Assembly: GCF_042453785.1 (NCBI RefSeq)
Contig: NC_091671.1
Location: 34,735,001 to 34,799,000 of the forward strand
Direction: 5' to 3'
Source: Malus domestica
Lineage: Eukaryota > Streptophyta > Magnoliopsida > Rosales > Rosaceae
DNA length: 64,000 bases
Part shown: positions 9,331 to 20,124 of the stretch, piece by piece
Position numbering within the stretch: the first letter of the stretch is position 1
Layout of the letters: each line of letters begins with the position of its first letter
The notes under the pieces: model-generated
The model's database searches: none
Told to the model about the DNA's origin: nothing
Seen by the model: only the letters and a program-made list of their open reading frames with translations
Position numbers and translations under genes: made by a program

Positions 9331-12300
9331 TGGCCGGTCCCAAGCCCGGATAAAGGAGGAGGGGGAGGGCGTCAGGTAGTCGACAGCCGGCACTCCATGA
9401 TCACGTCGAATCCTTATGAAAATGAATCCAGAACAAAATCGCGCTAAAGCTAGGGCGTCACCCGTAAGTGGCGCGCTGTGTGGCCCGAGCACAGTGATAA
9501 GTGAGCAAGGGTCGCTGTATCTCCATCGGCACCCGGATGCAGTGTTAAATGAGCAAGGGGGCCATAGAAACTTCTTTTCGAACGACTCCACTCAAAGTTG
9601 TTTGGGAGCATATGCTCCTATCAACTTTACCCGGGACACACAAAAGAAGTACTTTGATCCTATTAGACGGGGGAGGGTGAAGAAGCTAGGACAGAAGGGT
9701 AGAGTTCAAGAGAGCAAAATGCGTTTAGGAACGTGGAATATAGGAACCTTAACGGGAAAATCTATGGAAGTAGTGGAAGTGATGGTGAGGAGAAGGATAA
9801 ATATTATGTGTCTACAAGAAACTAAGTGGGTTGGTAGTAAGGCAAAGGATCTAGAAAACTCAGGGTTTAAACTTTGGTATTCGGGCACAAATAGAACGAG
9901 AAACGGTGTTGGCATCATCGTGGACAAGACCTTGGTACAAGATGTTGTAGATGTCAAGAGGGTAGGAGATAGAATCATGGCAATCAAGATTGTAATAGGA
10001 CAAGAACTTATCAATGTGATTAGTGCGTACGCACCTCAAGTAGGGTTGGATACGAGTTCGAAGGAGAAATTTTGGGAAGATCTTGGAGACTTGGTGCAAG
10101 GAATTGCTCAGACGGAGAAGTTATTTATAGGAGGAGATTTAAATGGACACGTGGGCAGGGAGACAGGCAACTATGGAGGTTTTCATGGTGGCCATGGTTT
10201 TGGGGAGAGAAACGAGGATGGGGAAGCTATCTTGGATTTTGCAATGGCATATGATCTCTTCTTAGCCAACACCTTCTTTAAGAAGAGAGAAGAACATGTG
10301 ATCACCTACAAGAGTGGGTCGTCAAAAACACAAATAGATTTTCTTCTAATGAGGAAAGGGGATCGTATAACTTGTAAGGATTGCAAAGTTATACCAGGAG
10401 AGAGCGTGGCTAATCAACATCGCTTGTTGGTGATGGATGTACATATCAAAAGAGTAAGACAAAAGAACAAGACTTGGAAGTGCCCAAGGACTAGATGGTG
10501 GAATCTAAAAGAAGAAAAACAAGCCATTTTCAAAGAGAAGGTAATCACCCAATGTGTGTGGGATAGAGAGGGGGAAGCTAGCCAAATGTGGGATTCCATG
10601 GCTAGTTGTATCCGAAAAGTAGCAAAAGAGGTATTAGGAGAGTCCAAGGGCTTTGCCCCACACCAAAAGGAATCTTGGTGGTGGAATGAGGAGGTACAAA
10701 CAAAGGTGAAGGCTAAGAAGGAATGTTGTAAAGCCTTATACAAGGAGAGAACCGATGAAAATGGTGAAAGGTATAGAAAAGCGAAGCAAGAGGCGAAGAA
10801 AGCTGTGAGAGAAGCTAAGTTAGCGGCTTACGACGATATGTATAAACGACTAGATACCAAAGAAGGAGAGTTGGATATCTATAAACTATCTAGAGCAAGG
10901 GAAAAGAAGACAAGGGACCTAAACCAAGTGAGGTGCATCAAGGATGAGGATGGAAAGGTTCTTGCTACAGAGAACGCGGTTAAAGACAGATGGAGAGGTT
11001 ATTTTCATAATCTCTTCAATGAAGGACATGAAATGAGTGCTTCTTTAGGGGAGTTGAGTAACTCAGAAGAGTGTAGAAACTACTCTTTTTATCGTCGAAT
11101 CCGGAAGAAAGAAGTGATTGTAGCTTTGAAGAAGATGAAGCATAAAAAAGCAATAGGCCCAGACGATATACCAATCGAAGTGTGGAAACTTTTGGGAGAG
11201 ACAGGTATAACATGGCTCACTGACCTTTTCAATAGGATTTTGAAAACGAAGAAGATGCCAAATGAGTGGCGAACGAGCACTTTGGTGCCTATCTACAAAA
11301 ATAAGGGTGACGTACAAAATTGCATGAACTATAGGGGTATTAAGCTAATGAGTCATACAATGAAGCTCTGGGAGAGTCATTGAGCATAGATTGAGGCAAG
11401 AGACACGGGTTTCGGACAACCAATTCGGGTTCATGCCAGGGCGCTCAACCATGGAGGCAATCTATCTCTTACGAAGATTGATGGAAAGATATAGAGATGG
11501 GAAAAAGGATTTACACATGGTCTTTATAGATTTGGAAAAAGCGTATGATAGGGTCCCAAGAGACATTCTTTGGAGGATTTTAGAGAAGAAAGGAGTACGA
11601 GTAGCATATATCCAAGCTATAAAGGATATGTATGAAGGAGCAAAGACTGCCGTAAGAACTCATGAAGGACAAACCGAAAGCTTTCCCATAACTGTAGGAT
11701 TACATCAAGGCTCATCCTTAAGTCCTTACCTTTTTGCGTTGGTAATGGATGAGTTAACAGGACATATTCAAGATGATATTCCTTGGTGTATGCTGTTCGC
11801 AGACGATATAGTGTTGATAGATGAAACTCAGGAAGGGGTAAATGCAAAGCTTAACCTTTGGAGAGAAGTGTTGGAATCTAAAGGTCTTCGCCTAAGCCGA
11901 TCAAAGACAGAATATATGGAGTGCAAGTTCAGTGCAAATGGAGGCCAAAACGAGTTAGGGGTGAGGATCGGAGATCAAGAAATACCAAAGAGCGACCGTT
12001 TTCGTTACCTAGGATCTATCTTGCAAAAGAACGGAGAATTAGATGGAGATCTCAACCATAGAATACAAGCTGGATGGATGAAGTGGAAGAGTGCATCCGG
12101 CGTGTTATGTGACCGCCGTATGCCACTGAAGCTCAAGGGAAAATTTTATAGGACGGCAATAAGGCCGGCGATGCTGTATGGCACAGAATGTTGGGCGGTG
12201 AAACATCAACACGTACACAAAATGGGTGTAGCGGAGATGAGGATGCTTCGTTGGATGTGTGGGCACACGAGAAAGGATAAGATTAGGAATGAGGATATCC

Positions 12301-12569
12301 GGGGTAAAGTAGGAGTAGCCGAAATTGAAGGAAAGATGAGAGAAAATCGGTTACGGTGGTTTGGACATGTGCAAAGAAGGCCTACTGACGCTCCGATTAG
12401 AAGATGCGACTATGGGACAGAGGTTCAGGGCCGAAGGGGTAGAGGAAGACCTAGGAAAACTTTGGAAGAGACTCTAAGAAAAGACTTAGAGTACTTGGAT
12501 CTAACGAAGGACATGACACAGGATCGAGCACAATGGCGTTCTAAGATTCATATAGCCGATCCCACTCAG
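9331..12569 (+). mobile_element. RTE-clade LINE, copy 1, 3' end cut by LTR insertion
   Basis: A non-LTR retrotransposon beginning at about 9331 (TGGCCGGTCC) with a roughly 100-base leader, an N-terminal endonuclease and a reverse transcriptase. It ends abruptly at 12569 within the last codons, where a TGACTTGG terminus begins, so the 3' tail seen in copy 2 (GGGAAAAGGCTTTG then TTG repeats) is missing. A one-base frameshift at about 11372 separates two long frames. The low number of defects suggests a fairly recent copy. Confidence 0.9.
9416..11383 (+). pseudogene. LINE endonuclease and N-terminal reverse transcriptase part
   Basis: 655 residues. The first 100 are poorly conserved leader; the apurinic-type endonuclease starts with MRLGTWNIGTLTGK at residue 102 (9719). 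Endonuclease motifs are intact: LQETKW, GDLNGHVG, KTQIDFLL and NQHRLLVMDV (catalytic His in place of the usual SDH context). A Lys/Glu-rich linker follows, then the first RT block (KAIGPDDIPIEVWK and [13 protein letters not shown]). The frame is lost at about 11372 by a one-base deletion, ending in a stop 12 bases later. Automated pipelines often call this family 'craniofacial development protein 2-like'; that label is misleading, as this is a LINE. The native start may be further upstream or at 9416. Confidence 0.88.
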
Positions 12570-12572
12570 TGA
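11391..12572 (+). pseudogene. LINE reverse transcriptase, catalytic and C-terminal part
   Basis: 393 residues that continue the RT after the frameshift. Motifs: [23 protein letters not shown] (block A, catalytic Asp), [14 protein letters not shown] (block B), LFADDIVLI (block C, FADD catalytic pair) and [11 protein letters not shown] (block D). The C-terminal region has [21 protein letters not shown] and [11 protein letters not shown], typical of plant RTE elements, with no RNase H. The terminal stop TGA at 12570-12572 is not native: it is supplied by the first bases of the inserted LTR. In copy 2 the stop is one codon earlier. Confidence 0.9.
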
Positions 12573-12832
12573 CTTGGATTTTCCAAGTCTCCAACCGAGA
12601 AGTTTTCCTCACTCGGAAAATTAAGGGAACACTACCCCAACCTACATGCTCCACTCATAAAGCTTCAACATACAAGCTTCAACAAAAGAAAATTCAAAGA
12701 ACTTAGCGAAGAAGGCTTTGGTGTATTTAACACAATACGTTGAAATGAAGGAAAGCTTATTTATTGATATCCCCGATAAGCTACAAATATGTACATATAC
12801 ATGAGTCAAAATAAACACACAAGAGGGAGCCT

Positions 12833-13513
12833 TCACAAAGGTTGCTTAGGAGAAGTCTCAGCAGTCGGTAGAGCCCCAGAAAGAGAAGGCACCGGAGGGG
12901 GATCATTTGGAGCCTCAGTACTGGACAGAACCCTAGAAGGAGGAGGCATCAGAGGTTGATCATTTGGAGCTTCATTACGCGGTACAGCCCCAGAAGACGA
13001 AGGCAATAAATGCCTTTGGAACAAACCCACAAATCTCTGATGATCAAGTAAAACCTGACCATCAGTTTCCTTCATCTGGTCAAGCTTCCTCTTCATGTTT
13101 GTAGCATAGTCATGTGCGAGCCGGTGCAACTGTTTATTCTCATGCTTGAGCCCTCTAATCTCCTGTTTGAGACTCATCACTTCAGCCGCCAATGATTCAA
13201 CTTGGCGGGTTCGAGCAAATAGGCGTTGGGCCATATTAGACACAGAACCTGCACACTGAACACTGAGAGCCAGCGAATCCTTAACAGCTAACTCATCAGA
13301 CCGTTTGGAAAGTAGTCTGTTATCTTTGGGAGTGAGAAGGTTCCTGGCCACCACCGCAGCGGTCATATCATTCTTCATCACGGAATCCCCAACGGTAAGA
13401 GGACCAGTAGGGGAGACGAAGGATGGGCGCCATATGTTGTCTGGAGAAGGCGGGGCTGCCTCTTCAACAAGGTTCAAGTCAAAACGACGGTCGGAGGGGC
13501 CAGACATTTTCAA
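12833..13513 (-). CDS. transposon-borne coiled-coil protein of unknown function
   Basis: 226 residues, intact, starting MKMSGPSDRRFDLNL; the second Met (MSGPSDRR) is an equally good start. Visible parts: an N-terminal acidic/Pro segment (FDLNLVEEAAPPSPD), a helical middle, a coiled coil at about residues 95-150 with heptads (VESLAAEVMSLKQEIRGLKH...LHRLAHDYATNMKRKLDQM), and a C-terminal Pro/Ser-rich tail with a roughly 20-residue motif (EAPND(Q/P)P) repeated twice. I recall near-identical proteins annotated many times in apple and pear, consistent with repeat-borne copies. There are no polymerase, protease or zinc-knuckle motifs. It lies antisense to the apparent LTR orientation. It could be an accessory protein or a captured host fragment; function unknown. 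Confidence 0.6.
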   Translation of the reverse strand: MKMSGPSDRRFDLNLVEEAAPPSPDNIWRPSFVSPTGPLTVGDSVMKNDMTAAVVARNLLTPKDNRLLSKRSDELAVKDSLALSVQCAGSVSNMAQRLFARTRQVESLAAEVMSLKQEIRGLKHENKQLHRLAHDYATNMKRKLDQMKETDGQVLLDHQRFVGLFQRHLLPSSSGAVPRNEAPNDQPLMPPPSRVLSSTEAPNDPPPVPSLSGALPTAETSPKQPL

Positions 13514-13634
13514 AGGTGTTGAAGAGAGAAGAGGTCGGACAAATCAAGATCTTAGAAGTGCAAGAATGAAGCTTCTACTGGTGGAGATTCAAGTGTGCTT
13601 TGGAACTTAATGCCAGCCCCTATAAAAATCTGCA

Positions 13635-13885
13635 CTCGACGGAGCTTCAGAAATCGAAGAGGCGCCTGCTCAGAAATCGAAGAGGCGTTTGCTTTCTCAA
13701 AAGCTGGGCTGCTTAGAGATCACGAGGGTTGATCTCAGAAATCGAAGAGGCGTTTGCTTTCTCAAAAGTTGGGCTGCTCAAAGACCTCGAAGGCTGATCT
13801 CAGAAATCGAAGAGGCGCTTGCTTTCTCAAAAGCTGGGCTCCCCAGAGACCACGAGGGCCGATCTCAGAAATCGAAGAGGCACCT
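13635..13885. repeat. 65-bp tandem repeat, about 3.5 copies
   Basis: Units start with GAAATCGAAGAGGCG and contain TTTCTCAAAAG(C/T)TGGGCT and a GACC(A/T)CGA(G/A)GGC segment. The period is exactly 65 (equivalent points at 13689, 13754 and 13819). A lone further unit appears at about 14757-14835. Confidence 0.92.
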
Positions 13886-15640
13886 ACTTTTCCAGCCTTG
13901 TCAGCACCTGTCACACGCACACTCAGCTTTGCGGAAATTATGGGCATTATGTCGAAGACTTCTGGGGAAGTAGAAAACACATGAATCTTACTGTTCAATC
14001 ACCCACTTCCCACACGCAACAATAGCTCATGGGTACCACAGATAACTTTGCCAAAGTTCTCTGCCAAAGTTGAGCACGTGAAGCTTGCAACTCCCACTAC
14101 ATCGCTCTGACCAAGAAGGGTAAAAGAATAGCAAAGAAACAGCACTAACAAAGTTTAGACCCATAAATTTTGAAGGTCTAGCTACCATATTATTACCCAC
14201 AAGGGTAAAGGAATAGTACCACTGCTGGATAATTGGAAAGTCCCTGTGTGTCAACCTCTGTGCTTCGTGGCAAGGTAGACTAGCAAACATGCCCAACCTT
14301 TACTCACATTCGAGAAAACACTCCCAATAAGATTGCTTGCTCCAAAATCGAAGAGGCACCGTCCTCCGAATCTCGAGAGCCAGACTCCCAACATGACTAA
14401 AAGGTCGTACCCAGTGCACAAGACTCCCAACATGACTACTTTCTTAAAAATCGAAGAGAGGGTAAAGGAACAGTACCATTGCTGGATAATTGGAAAGTCC
14501 CTGTGTGTCAACCTCTGTGCTTCGTGGCAAGGTAGACTAGCAAACATGCCCAACCTTTACTCACATTCGAGAAAATACTCCCAACAAGATTGCTTGCTCC
14601 AAAATCGAAGAGGCACCGCCCTCCGAATCTCGAGAGCCAGACTCCCAACATGATTACTTTCTCACAAATCGAAGAGACACTGCTCCCCGAATCTTCGAGA
14701 GCCAGACCCCCAGCATGATTGCTTTCTCAAAAATCGATGAGGCATCGTTCTCCGAATCAATCGAAGAGGCGCTCGCTTTCTCAAAAGCTGGGCTGCTTAG
14801 AGACCACGAGGGCCGATCTCAGAAATCGAAGAGGCACCTACTTTTCTAGCCTTGTCAGCACCTGTCACACGCACACTCAGCTTTGCAGAAATTATGGGCA
14901 TTCTGTCGAAGACTTCTGGTGAAGTAGAAAGCACATGAATCTTACTGTTCAATCACCCACTTCCCACACGCAACAATAGCTCATGGGTACCACAGATAAC
15001 TTTGCCAAAGTTCTCTGCCAAAGTTGAGCACGTGAAGCTTGCAACTCCCACTACATCGCTCTGACCAAGAAAGGTAAAAGAATAGCAAAGAAACAGCACT
15101 AACAAAGTTTAGACACATAAATTTTGAAGGTCTAGCTACCATATTATTACCCACAAGGGTAAAGGAACAGTACCACTGCTGGATAATTGGAAAGTCCCTG
15201 TTTGTCAACCTATGTGCTTCGTGGCAAGGTAGACTAGCAAACATGCCCAACCTTTACTCACATTCGAGAAAACACTCCCAACAAGATTGCTTGCTCCAAA
15301 ATCGAAGAGACACCGTCCTCCGAATCTCGAGAGCCAGACTCCCAACATGACTACTTTCTCAAAATCGAAGAGAGGGTAAAGGAACAGTACCATTGCTGGA
15401 TAATTGGAAAGTCCCTGTGTGTCAACCTTTGTGCTTCGTGGCAAGGTAGACTAGCAAACATGCCCAACCTTTACTCATATTCGAGACAACACTCCCAACA
15501 GATTGCTTGCTCCAAAATCGAAGAGGCACCGCCCTCCGAATCTCGAGAGCCAAACTCCCAACATGATTACTTTCTCAAAAATCGAAGAGACACTGCTATC
15601 CGAATCTCGAGAGCCAGACCCCCAGCATGATTGCTTTCTC
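13867..15640. repeat. 954-bp direct duplication with internal 217-257-bp duplications
   Basis: Sequence from about 13867 repeats at about 14821 with a constant offset of 954 (for example CTCATGGGTACCACAG at 14027 and 14981). Inside each copy a block starting GGGTAAAGGAA(C/T)AGTACCA is itself duplicated: 14203 and 14460 in the first, 15157 and 15374 in the second. All blocks end in runs of ATCGAAGAG(G/A)CA. The pattern implies at least two rounds of unequal exchange inside the LTR. Confidence 0.9.
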
Positions 15641-15949
15641 AAAAATCGAAGAGGCATCGTTCTCCGAATCTCGAGAGCCAGATACCACAGACCACTTTTT
15701 CAAAGTGCTCTGACAGAGTTAAAACATGTGAAACTGGCAGCTCCCACTACCGTGCTATGACCAAGCAGGGTAAAGGAATAGCATTACTACTTCTTAGGGA
15801 GACTCCTATATATGTCGACCTCCATCCCCAACAGACAGGCAGACCTGCAAAAATGCTCAACCCTTCATCATATCTGAGAGGGCACTCCCAACGAAGCCTT
15901 TCGAAATATTCAGCTTTCCTTCCCCCCGATAATACCTCTGCAAACAAGC

Positions 15950-16480
15950 TATACTAGAGCAAGAATATCTCATATCATCAGGGTTAAAAGCAAGAGTATC
16001 CCATATCATGCTTTTTCCCTGTCTTTTCCTTTGGCCTTGTTTTTACCTGCAAGACAAGGAGAAAGAGAGCAATCAGTCAGCACTTGGAATCAAGCTTCCA
16101 GCCAGGAACTGACTGCCTGGAACCCCTTACCTGATTACTTACCTGGCATTGCTCTCGAGTACTCATCTTCAACATCTTATATTTCCAGGGAAGATTCCGC
16201 ATCTGCTTGAGGAACAGATAGGGCAAGTGCGAAGGATACAAGGAAGCATGTGGAGACAAGCGTAACAGCACACGTGCCGATACATCCATTACTCTGTCAA
16301 AAGCAAAAGTATCCCATATCAGCAGGGTGGAACGTACTCTAGATTTGATGGACTTGTTTTGACCCTCAAATTCTTCAGTCGGCCTTATACTCTGGAGGAA
16401 ACCAGAAAACCCTCCAGCTCAGTTCAAGAATAAGCCTGTGGAAAGTTACTTCTTCAAAAGCAAAAGTATCTCATATCATC
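15950..16480. repeat. dispersed AGCAA(A/G)AGTATC(C/T)CATATCA motif in the LTR
   Basis: Related copies lie near 15958, 15990, 16300 and 16457. The second and fourth are followed by pyrimidine-rich tracts and then by CTGCAAGA(C/T)... near 16048 and 16516. They look like remains of a longer duplicated block. No coding is seen from 15960 to 16960. Confidence 0.7.
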
Positions 16481-17073
16481 TCTTCTCATTTTTCTTCTCT
16501 TTATCCTTCATGCTGCTGCAAGATGGGGAGAAGGTGAACAATCAGTCGGAGCTCTGATTGCTTACCTTGTCTGTCACCTCTTTCAGCAGACCCCCTAGCT
16601 CGGCGACTTGGGGGACTCCTACTACATGGTTTGTATCGCGCTTGACCAAGCCTGAAACTACAAGTAAGCTTCAAGTGAAATTGATACATTACCTTGTGCA
16701 TCTCCACCAGTTAAAGATACCACCCCTGGATGGAGGAAGAGTACTTCCAGAGAAGATGCCACATCTACCTATGAGACAGATAAGGCAAGTCAAGACGACA
16801 CCACACTCCGATACTTAGAAGTTTCGTGATTACGAGATCATTCTCCCACAATATTTCCTAATGTCATTTGTACTAAATCTTTCACTTGTACTCACTAAAG
16901 GAGAGCTTGAACCTATGTACTTGTGTAAACCCTTCACAATTAATGAGAACTCTTCTATTCCGTGGACGTAGCCAATCTGGGTGAACCACGTACATCTTGT
17001 GTTTGCTTTCCTATCTCTATCCATTTATATACTTATCCACGCTAATGACCGGAGCAATCTAGCGAAGATCACA

Positions 17074-17663
17074 AAAAGCGACCGTTTTCGCTACCTAGGA
17101 TCTATCTTGCAAGAGAACGGAGAATTAGATGGAGATCTCAACCATAGAATACGAGCTGGATGGATGAAGTGTAAGAATGCATCCGGCGTGTTGTGTGACC
17201 GTCGTAGGCCACTGAAGCTCAAGGGAAAATTTTATAGGACGGCAATAAGGCCAGCGATGTTGTATGGCACAGAATGTTGGGCGGTGAAGCATCAACACGT
17301 ACACAAAATGGGTGTAGCGGAGATGAGGATGCTTCGTGGGATGTGTGGGCACACGAGAAAGGATAAGATTGGGAATGAGGATATCCGAGGTAAAGTAGGA
17401 GTAGCCGAAATTGTAGGAAAGATGAGAGAAAATCGGCTCCGGTGATTTGGACATGTGCAAAGAAGGCCGAATGACGCTCCGGTTCGAAGATGTGACTACG
17501 GGACAGAGGTTCAGGGCCGAAGGGGTAGAGGAAGACCTAGGAAAACTTTGGAAGAGACTCTAAGAAAAGACTTAGAGTACTTGGATCTAACGGAGGACAT
17601 GACACAAAACCGAGCGCAATGGCGTTCTAGGATTCATATAGCCGACCCCACTTAGTGGGAAAA
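17074..17663 (+). mobile_element. RTE LINE copy 2, 5'-truncated
   Basis: It aligns to copy 1 from about 11985 to its end with scattered single-base differences (roughly 95 percent identity by eye). It encodes only the RT C-terminal region. A TGG-to-TGA change at 17443-17445 interrupts the frame. Unlike copy 1 it has the authentic end: a TAG stop at 17653-17655, then TGGGAAAAGGCTTTG and a TTG repeat tail. 5' truncation is normal for LINEs, but here the break coincides with the end of the upstream LTR. Confidence 0.9.
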
Positions 17664-17667
17664 GGCT

Positions 17668-17699
<32 letters not shown>

Positions 17700-17700
17700 G
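17664..17700. repeat. (TTG)n tail of the LINE
   Basis: About 11 GTT/TTG units directly follow GGCTTTG. Plant RTE elements typically end in short (TTG)n tails, so this marks the true 3' end of copy 2. Confidence 0.95.
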
Positions 17701-18455
17701 GATTGAAGATTAATTTCATAGTATGACACTAGTATGAACATTTTCTTGGTTGAAAAAAAAAAGGAAAAAGAAAAGACAAGAAAAGGATTTTGAGGTTCAA
17801 TGAATCAATGACCTATCCTCAGCCGAGCCCAAGATTGAAAAAAGAAATAAAGACTTTATTTTCCATCACTACAAAAAGTTTGGATTGGACCTATTTTCAA
17901 GAAAAAAAAACTGCAATTGAAGCCCAAAACCTGTTTGGGCCTATTTTCATAAAAAGGCTTGTGACTGAAGCCCAAAACCAAATTGGGCTGTTTTCATTCC
18001 AAACCGAACCCATTACGTTTGGTATCAATTCGGTATAAACTCTCATATCGAACCGAATCGTATCGAAATTTTTTAAGTTTCAGTTTCGGTACTCTAACGA
18101 ACCGTACCGAACTGAGCCCAACCCTAGTTGCAAGGAGATACTCATTAGATTTATTAACCAAAAACGAGATGCTTGTTTGCAATTTGCAAACCAACAGTTG
18201 GTGAAGTATATCACCATATGAGAGAATATCTAGATCAAGTTGGAGGAGACAAAGAAAGCTGACAGGCCAACTTGAGTTTGATTCCAAAGAAAAGTTGCAT
18301 GTAAAAGGTGTCCAAACCGCTCCACGTGTCTCTCGCATAGGTGCTCCTTCCCATAATATCAATTTTGACACTGAAACAACCGCTACCATAGTTGAGGAAG
18401 AATAATATATATAAAGTGGAAAACAAAACACCAAAACATAGCAAAGCCAGCAACA
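17701..18455. other. intergenic; upstream region of the LEA-like locus
   Basis: A stretch with 'GAAGCCCAAAAC' duplicated (about 17921 and 17969) and AACCGAA/ACCGTACCGAA motifs (18000-18115), both common in plant interspersed repeats. A TATA-like ATATATATAAAG at about 18405-18416 lies 40-50 bases before the first ATG of the LEA-like locus. No gene is seen otherwise. Confidence 0.45.
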
Positions 18456-19135
18456 ATGTTGATCATAGCAAGAAGAGCTGTTGCCTCTAAACCTTTGATT
18501 CAACCCTCCGGCGGATACTCCAAGAATTGGTTCTCAACCACCGAGCTTTATTTTCTCAAGTTATGATATTGACACTACACATCAACCTAATCAAAATATC
18601 AAACCAATAAGAGCAATTTATGTGACACTGGGACATTAATATTGTGGTGTTATGTGGTCTTCTGTTACGTAGAGAAACATTTATACATCTATTCGTGTCA
18701 TAGAAACTTTGGAGATTAGAATATGTTATTAGCGCTTCATATTGATAGTCGGACGTAAAATATGTGACAAAAATAACATGGTTTTTCAATCTTGTTATTA
18801 TTATTATTTTGGTTCAAGAATTTTGTCATGTGTTTATGGGTCTCAATTTTCAGGGTGCCAATGCAGTGGCAGATGCAAGAGAAAGTGGGGGTGAAGTTAG
18901 TGGAACATCGGGCTTGCCTTTCTCGGCAAAGGAGACGGTGAAGGAATATGAAGCGAAGCATCAAGGTCTAGCCATGACGAGTGACCCTGCAAAAGAGATG
19001 GACCTGTGAAAGCTACTGAGATGGCAGAAACTGTGGGAGACAGAGCCAAGCTCACCATGGATGGTGCGTGGAAGGCAAGTAAGGAGACTACCGAAGAGAT
19101 CAAAGACCGAGCGGGCATCGGGCAAAGATCGTCAT
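18456..19135 (+). pseudogene. LEA-like protein locus, probably mitochondrial, decayed
   Basis: The first segment, 18456-18560, encodes an Arg/Ser-rich presequence-like start (MLIIARRAVASKPLIQPS then GGYSKNWFSTT), suggesting mitochondrial targeting. The second segment begins after an acceptor TTTTCAG at about 18853 and encodes an alanine/glutamate/lysine-rich stretch (GANAVADARESGGE, AKETVKEYEAKHQ). The frame breaks at about 18995-19008 (MDL then stop), while the adjacent frame continues with ETVGDRAKLTMDGAW and KASKETTEEIKDRAG, typical of LEA_4-type 11-residue repeats. No donor joins segment 1 to segment 2 in frame. LEA proteins protect membranes and proteins during drying. An expressed gene with different splicing is possible. 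Confidence 0.55.
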
Positions 19136-19724
19136 CGTGATCCGGCCCGTCCAAGGGCCAATTGATGATCTGAGAAGCCATGGTGTAGGTTACAGGTATG
19201 ATGTATGAAAATTTAAGGGAGTTTATGGGTTGCTCTCTATGTATACGTATATCTGTTATTGTAGGAAGTGAACGTAAGGTGGTGCACTTCCAGTATTGTA
19301 CTGCAATCTCAAATATTTTTTTTTTAGGCATTTTTTGTTCTCCTTTTTTTTTTAAACAATGAGCAATCTCATCCTCTAGATAGATAGAGCTTGTAAATCT
19401 ATAATATGTTTGGATTTATAGTTGTTGTCCATTCTAATAAGCAGTGGACAAGTTGTTTATTTTAGTTGACTAATTCTCTTACATTCTTCTAAATAACAAA
19501 GGATAATATATACTTGATTCGGGGTTTACATATTTTTTCTTTTGTAAACAATGTATCTTCACTATATTAATTTTCATTTTCATTCCCATCCCTACGGGGA
19601 TGGTTTTATTTTTTAGGCTTCATTTATTTGACTTTTCAAAAAATTCTTCTTTTAAATGATAAAAAATAAAGGCTTATTATATTAACACCCCACAAATTGT
19701 TGAATAAACTTCACATACTAAATA
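19136..19724. other. intergenic, nothing recognised
   Basis: AT-rich sequence with poly-T runs near 19315 and 19343. It ends in the CACCT copy that forms the left target duplication of the next element. Confidence 0.5.
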
Positions 19725-19729
19725 CACCT

Positions 19730-20122
19730 TGTTGGTACCATATTATATTGGGTCTCGTTACTTGGGCTTCCAGACATTGAGCCCATGATCTATGTAAAAA
19801 GGGAGGAGCTCTTAGTCTATAAAAGAGACTCCTCACCCTCACAATCCTCAAGCCTCACATCCCCAAACAGAGGCTCTCATATTTAGAGCATCCCTCTCTC
19901 AACTCTTTTCCTCTGTGAACCCAACAGAGGGCAATATCCTTACAAACACAACAACACTTTGTAATCCATACATACAATTACAGAGGAATAATATCAACAT
20001 CAGTGTGGACGTAACCCAAACATTGGGGTGAACCACGATACATCTTGTGTTCTTTACTTTCTTGTAGATTCACGGTCGGATTTACGTTGTTTCAAGACCC
20101 CCTCCGATTTTGTGCATCAACA
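19730..20122 (+). repeat. left LTR of the gene-carrying element
   Basis: 393 bases, TG...CA. It has a promoter TCTATAAAAGAGACTCC near 19818 and an R/U5-like part with CAACACTTTGTAATCC and TGGGGTGAACCACGATACA. Compared with the right LTR it has an extra short segment (ATCTATGTAAAAAGGGAG) before the TATA box plus scattered substitutions. Confidence 0.9.
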
Positions 20123-20124
20123 TT

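Larger units (their letters stand above)
12570..17073. mobile_element. very long solo LTR / LARD-like element inside LINE sequence
   Basis: It starts TGACTTGGATTTT at 12570 and plausibly ends GATCACA at 17073, with LINE sequence on both sides. It contains an antisense ORF, a tandem 65-bp repeat, a 954-bp duplication, and toward the right end promoter/polyadenylation-like sequence ending with CGTGGACGTAGCCAAT and TGAACCACGTACATCTTGTG. The last motif also occurs in the U5 of the LTR at 19730, which supports a plus-oriented LTR. The termini are TG...CA, but no 5-bp target duplication is found and no second copy of this LTR exists in the window. Confidence 0.6.

Noticed and set aside
9416..12572. 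'Craniofacial development protein 2-like' host gene
   Set aside because: Endonuclease plus reverse transcriptase with a truncated sibling at 17 kb shows a LINE.
13635..13885. Regular 65-bp repeats as a CRISPR array
   Set aside because: No spacers, no cas genes and a plant LTR context.
13305..14653. Several overlapping ORFs on both strands at 13.3-15.9 kb
   Set aside because: They recur every 65 or 954 bases and are repeat translations.
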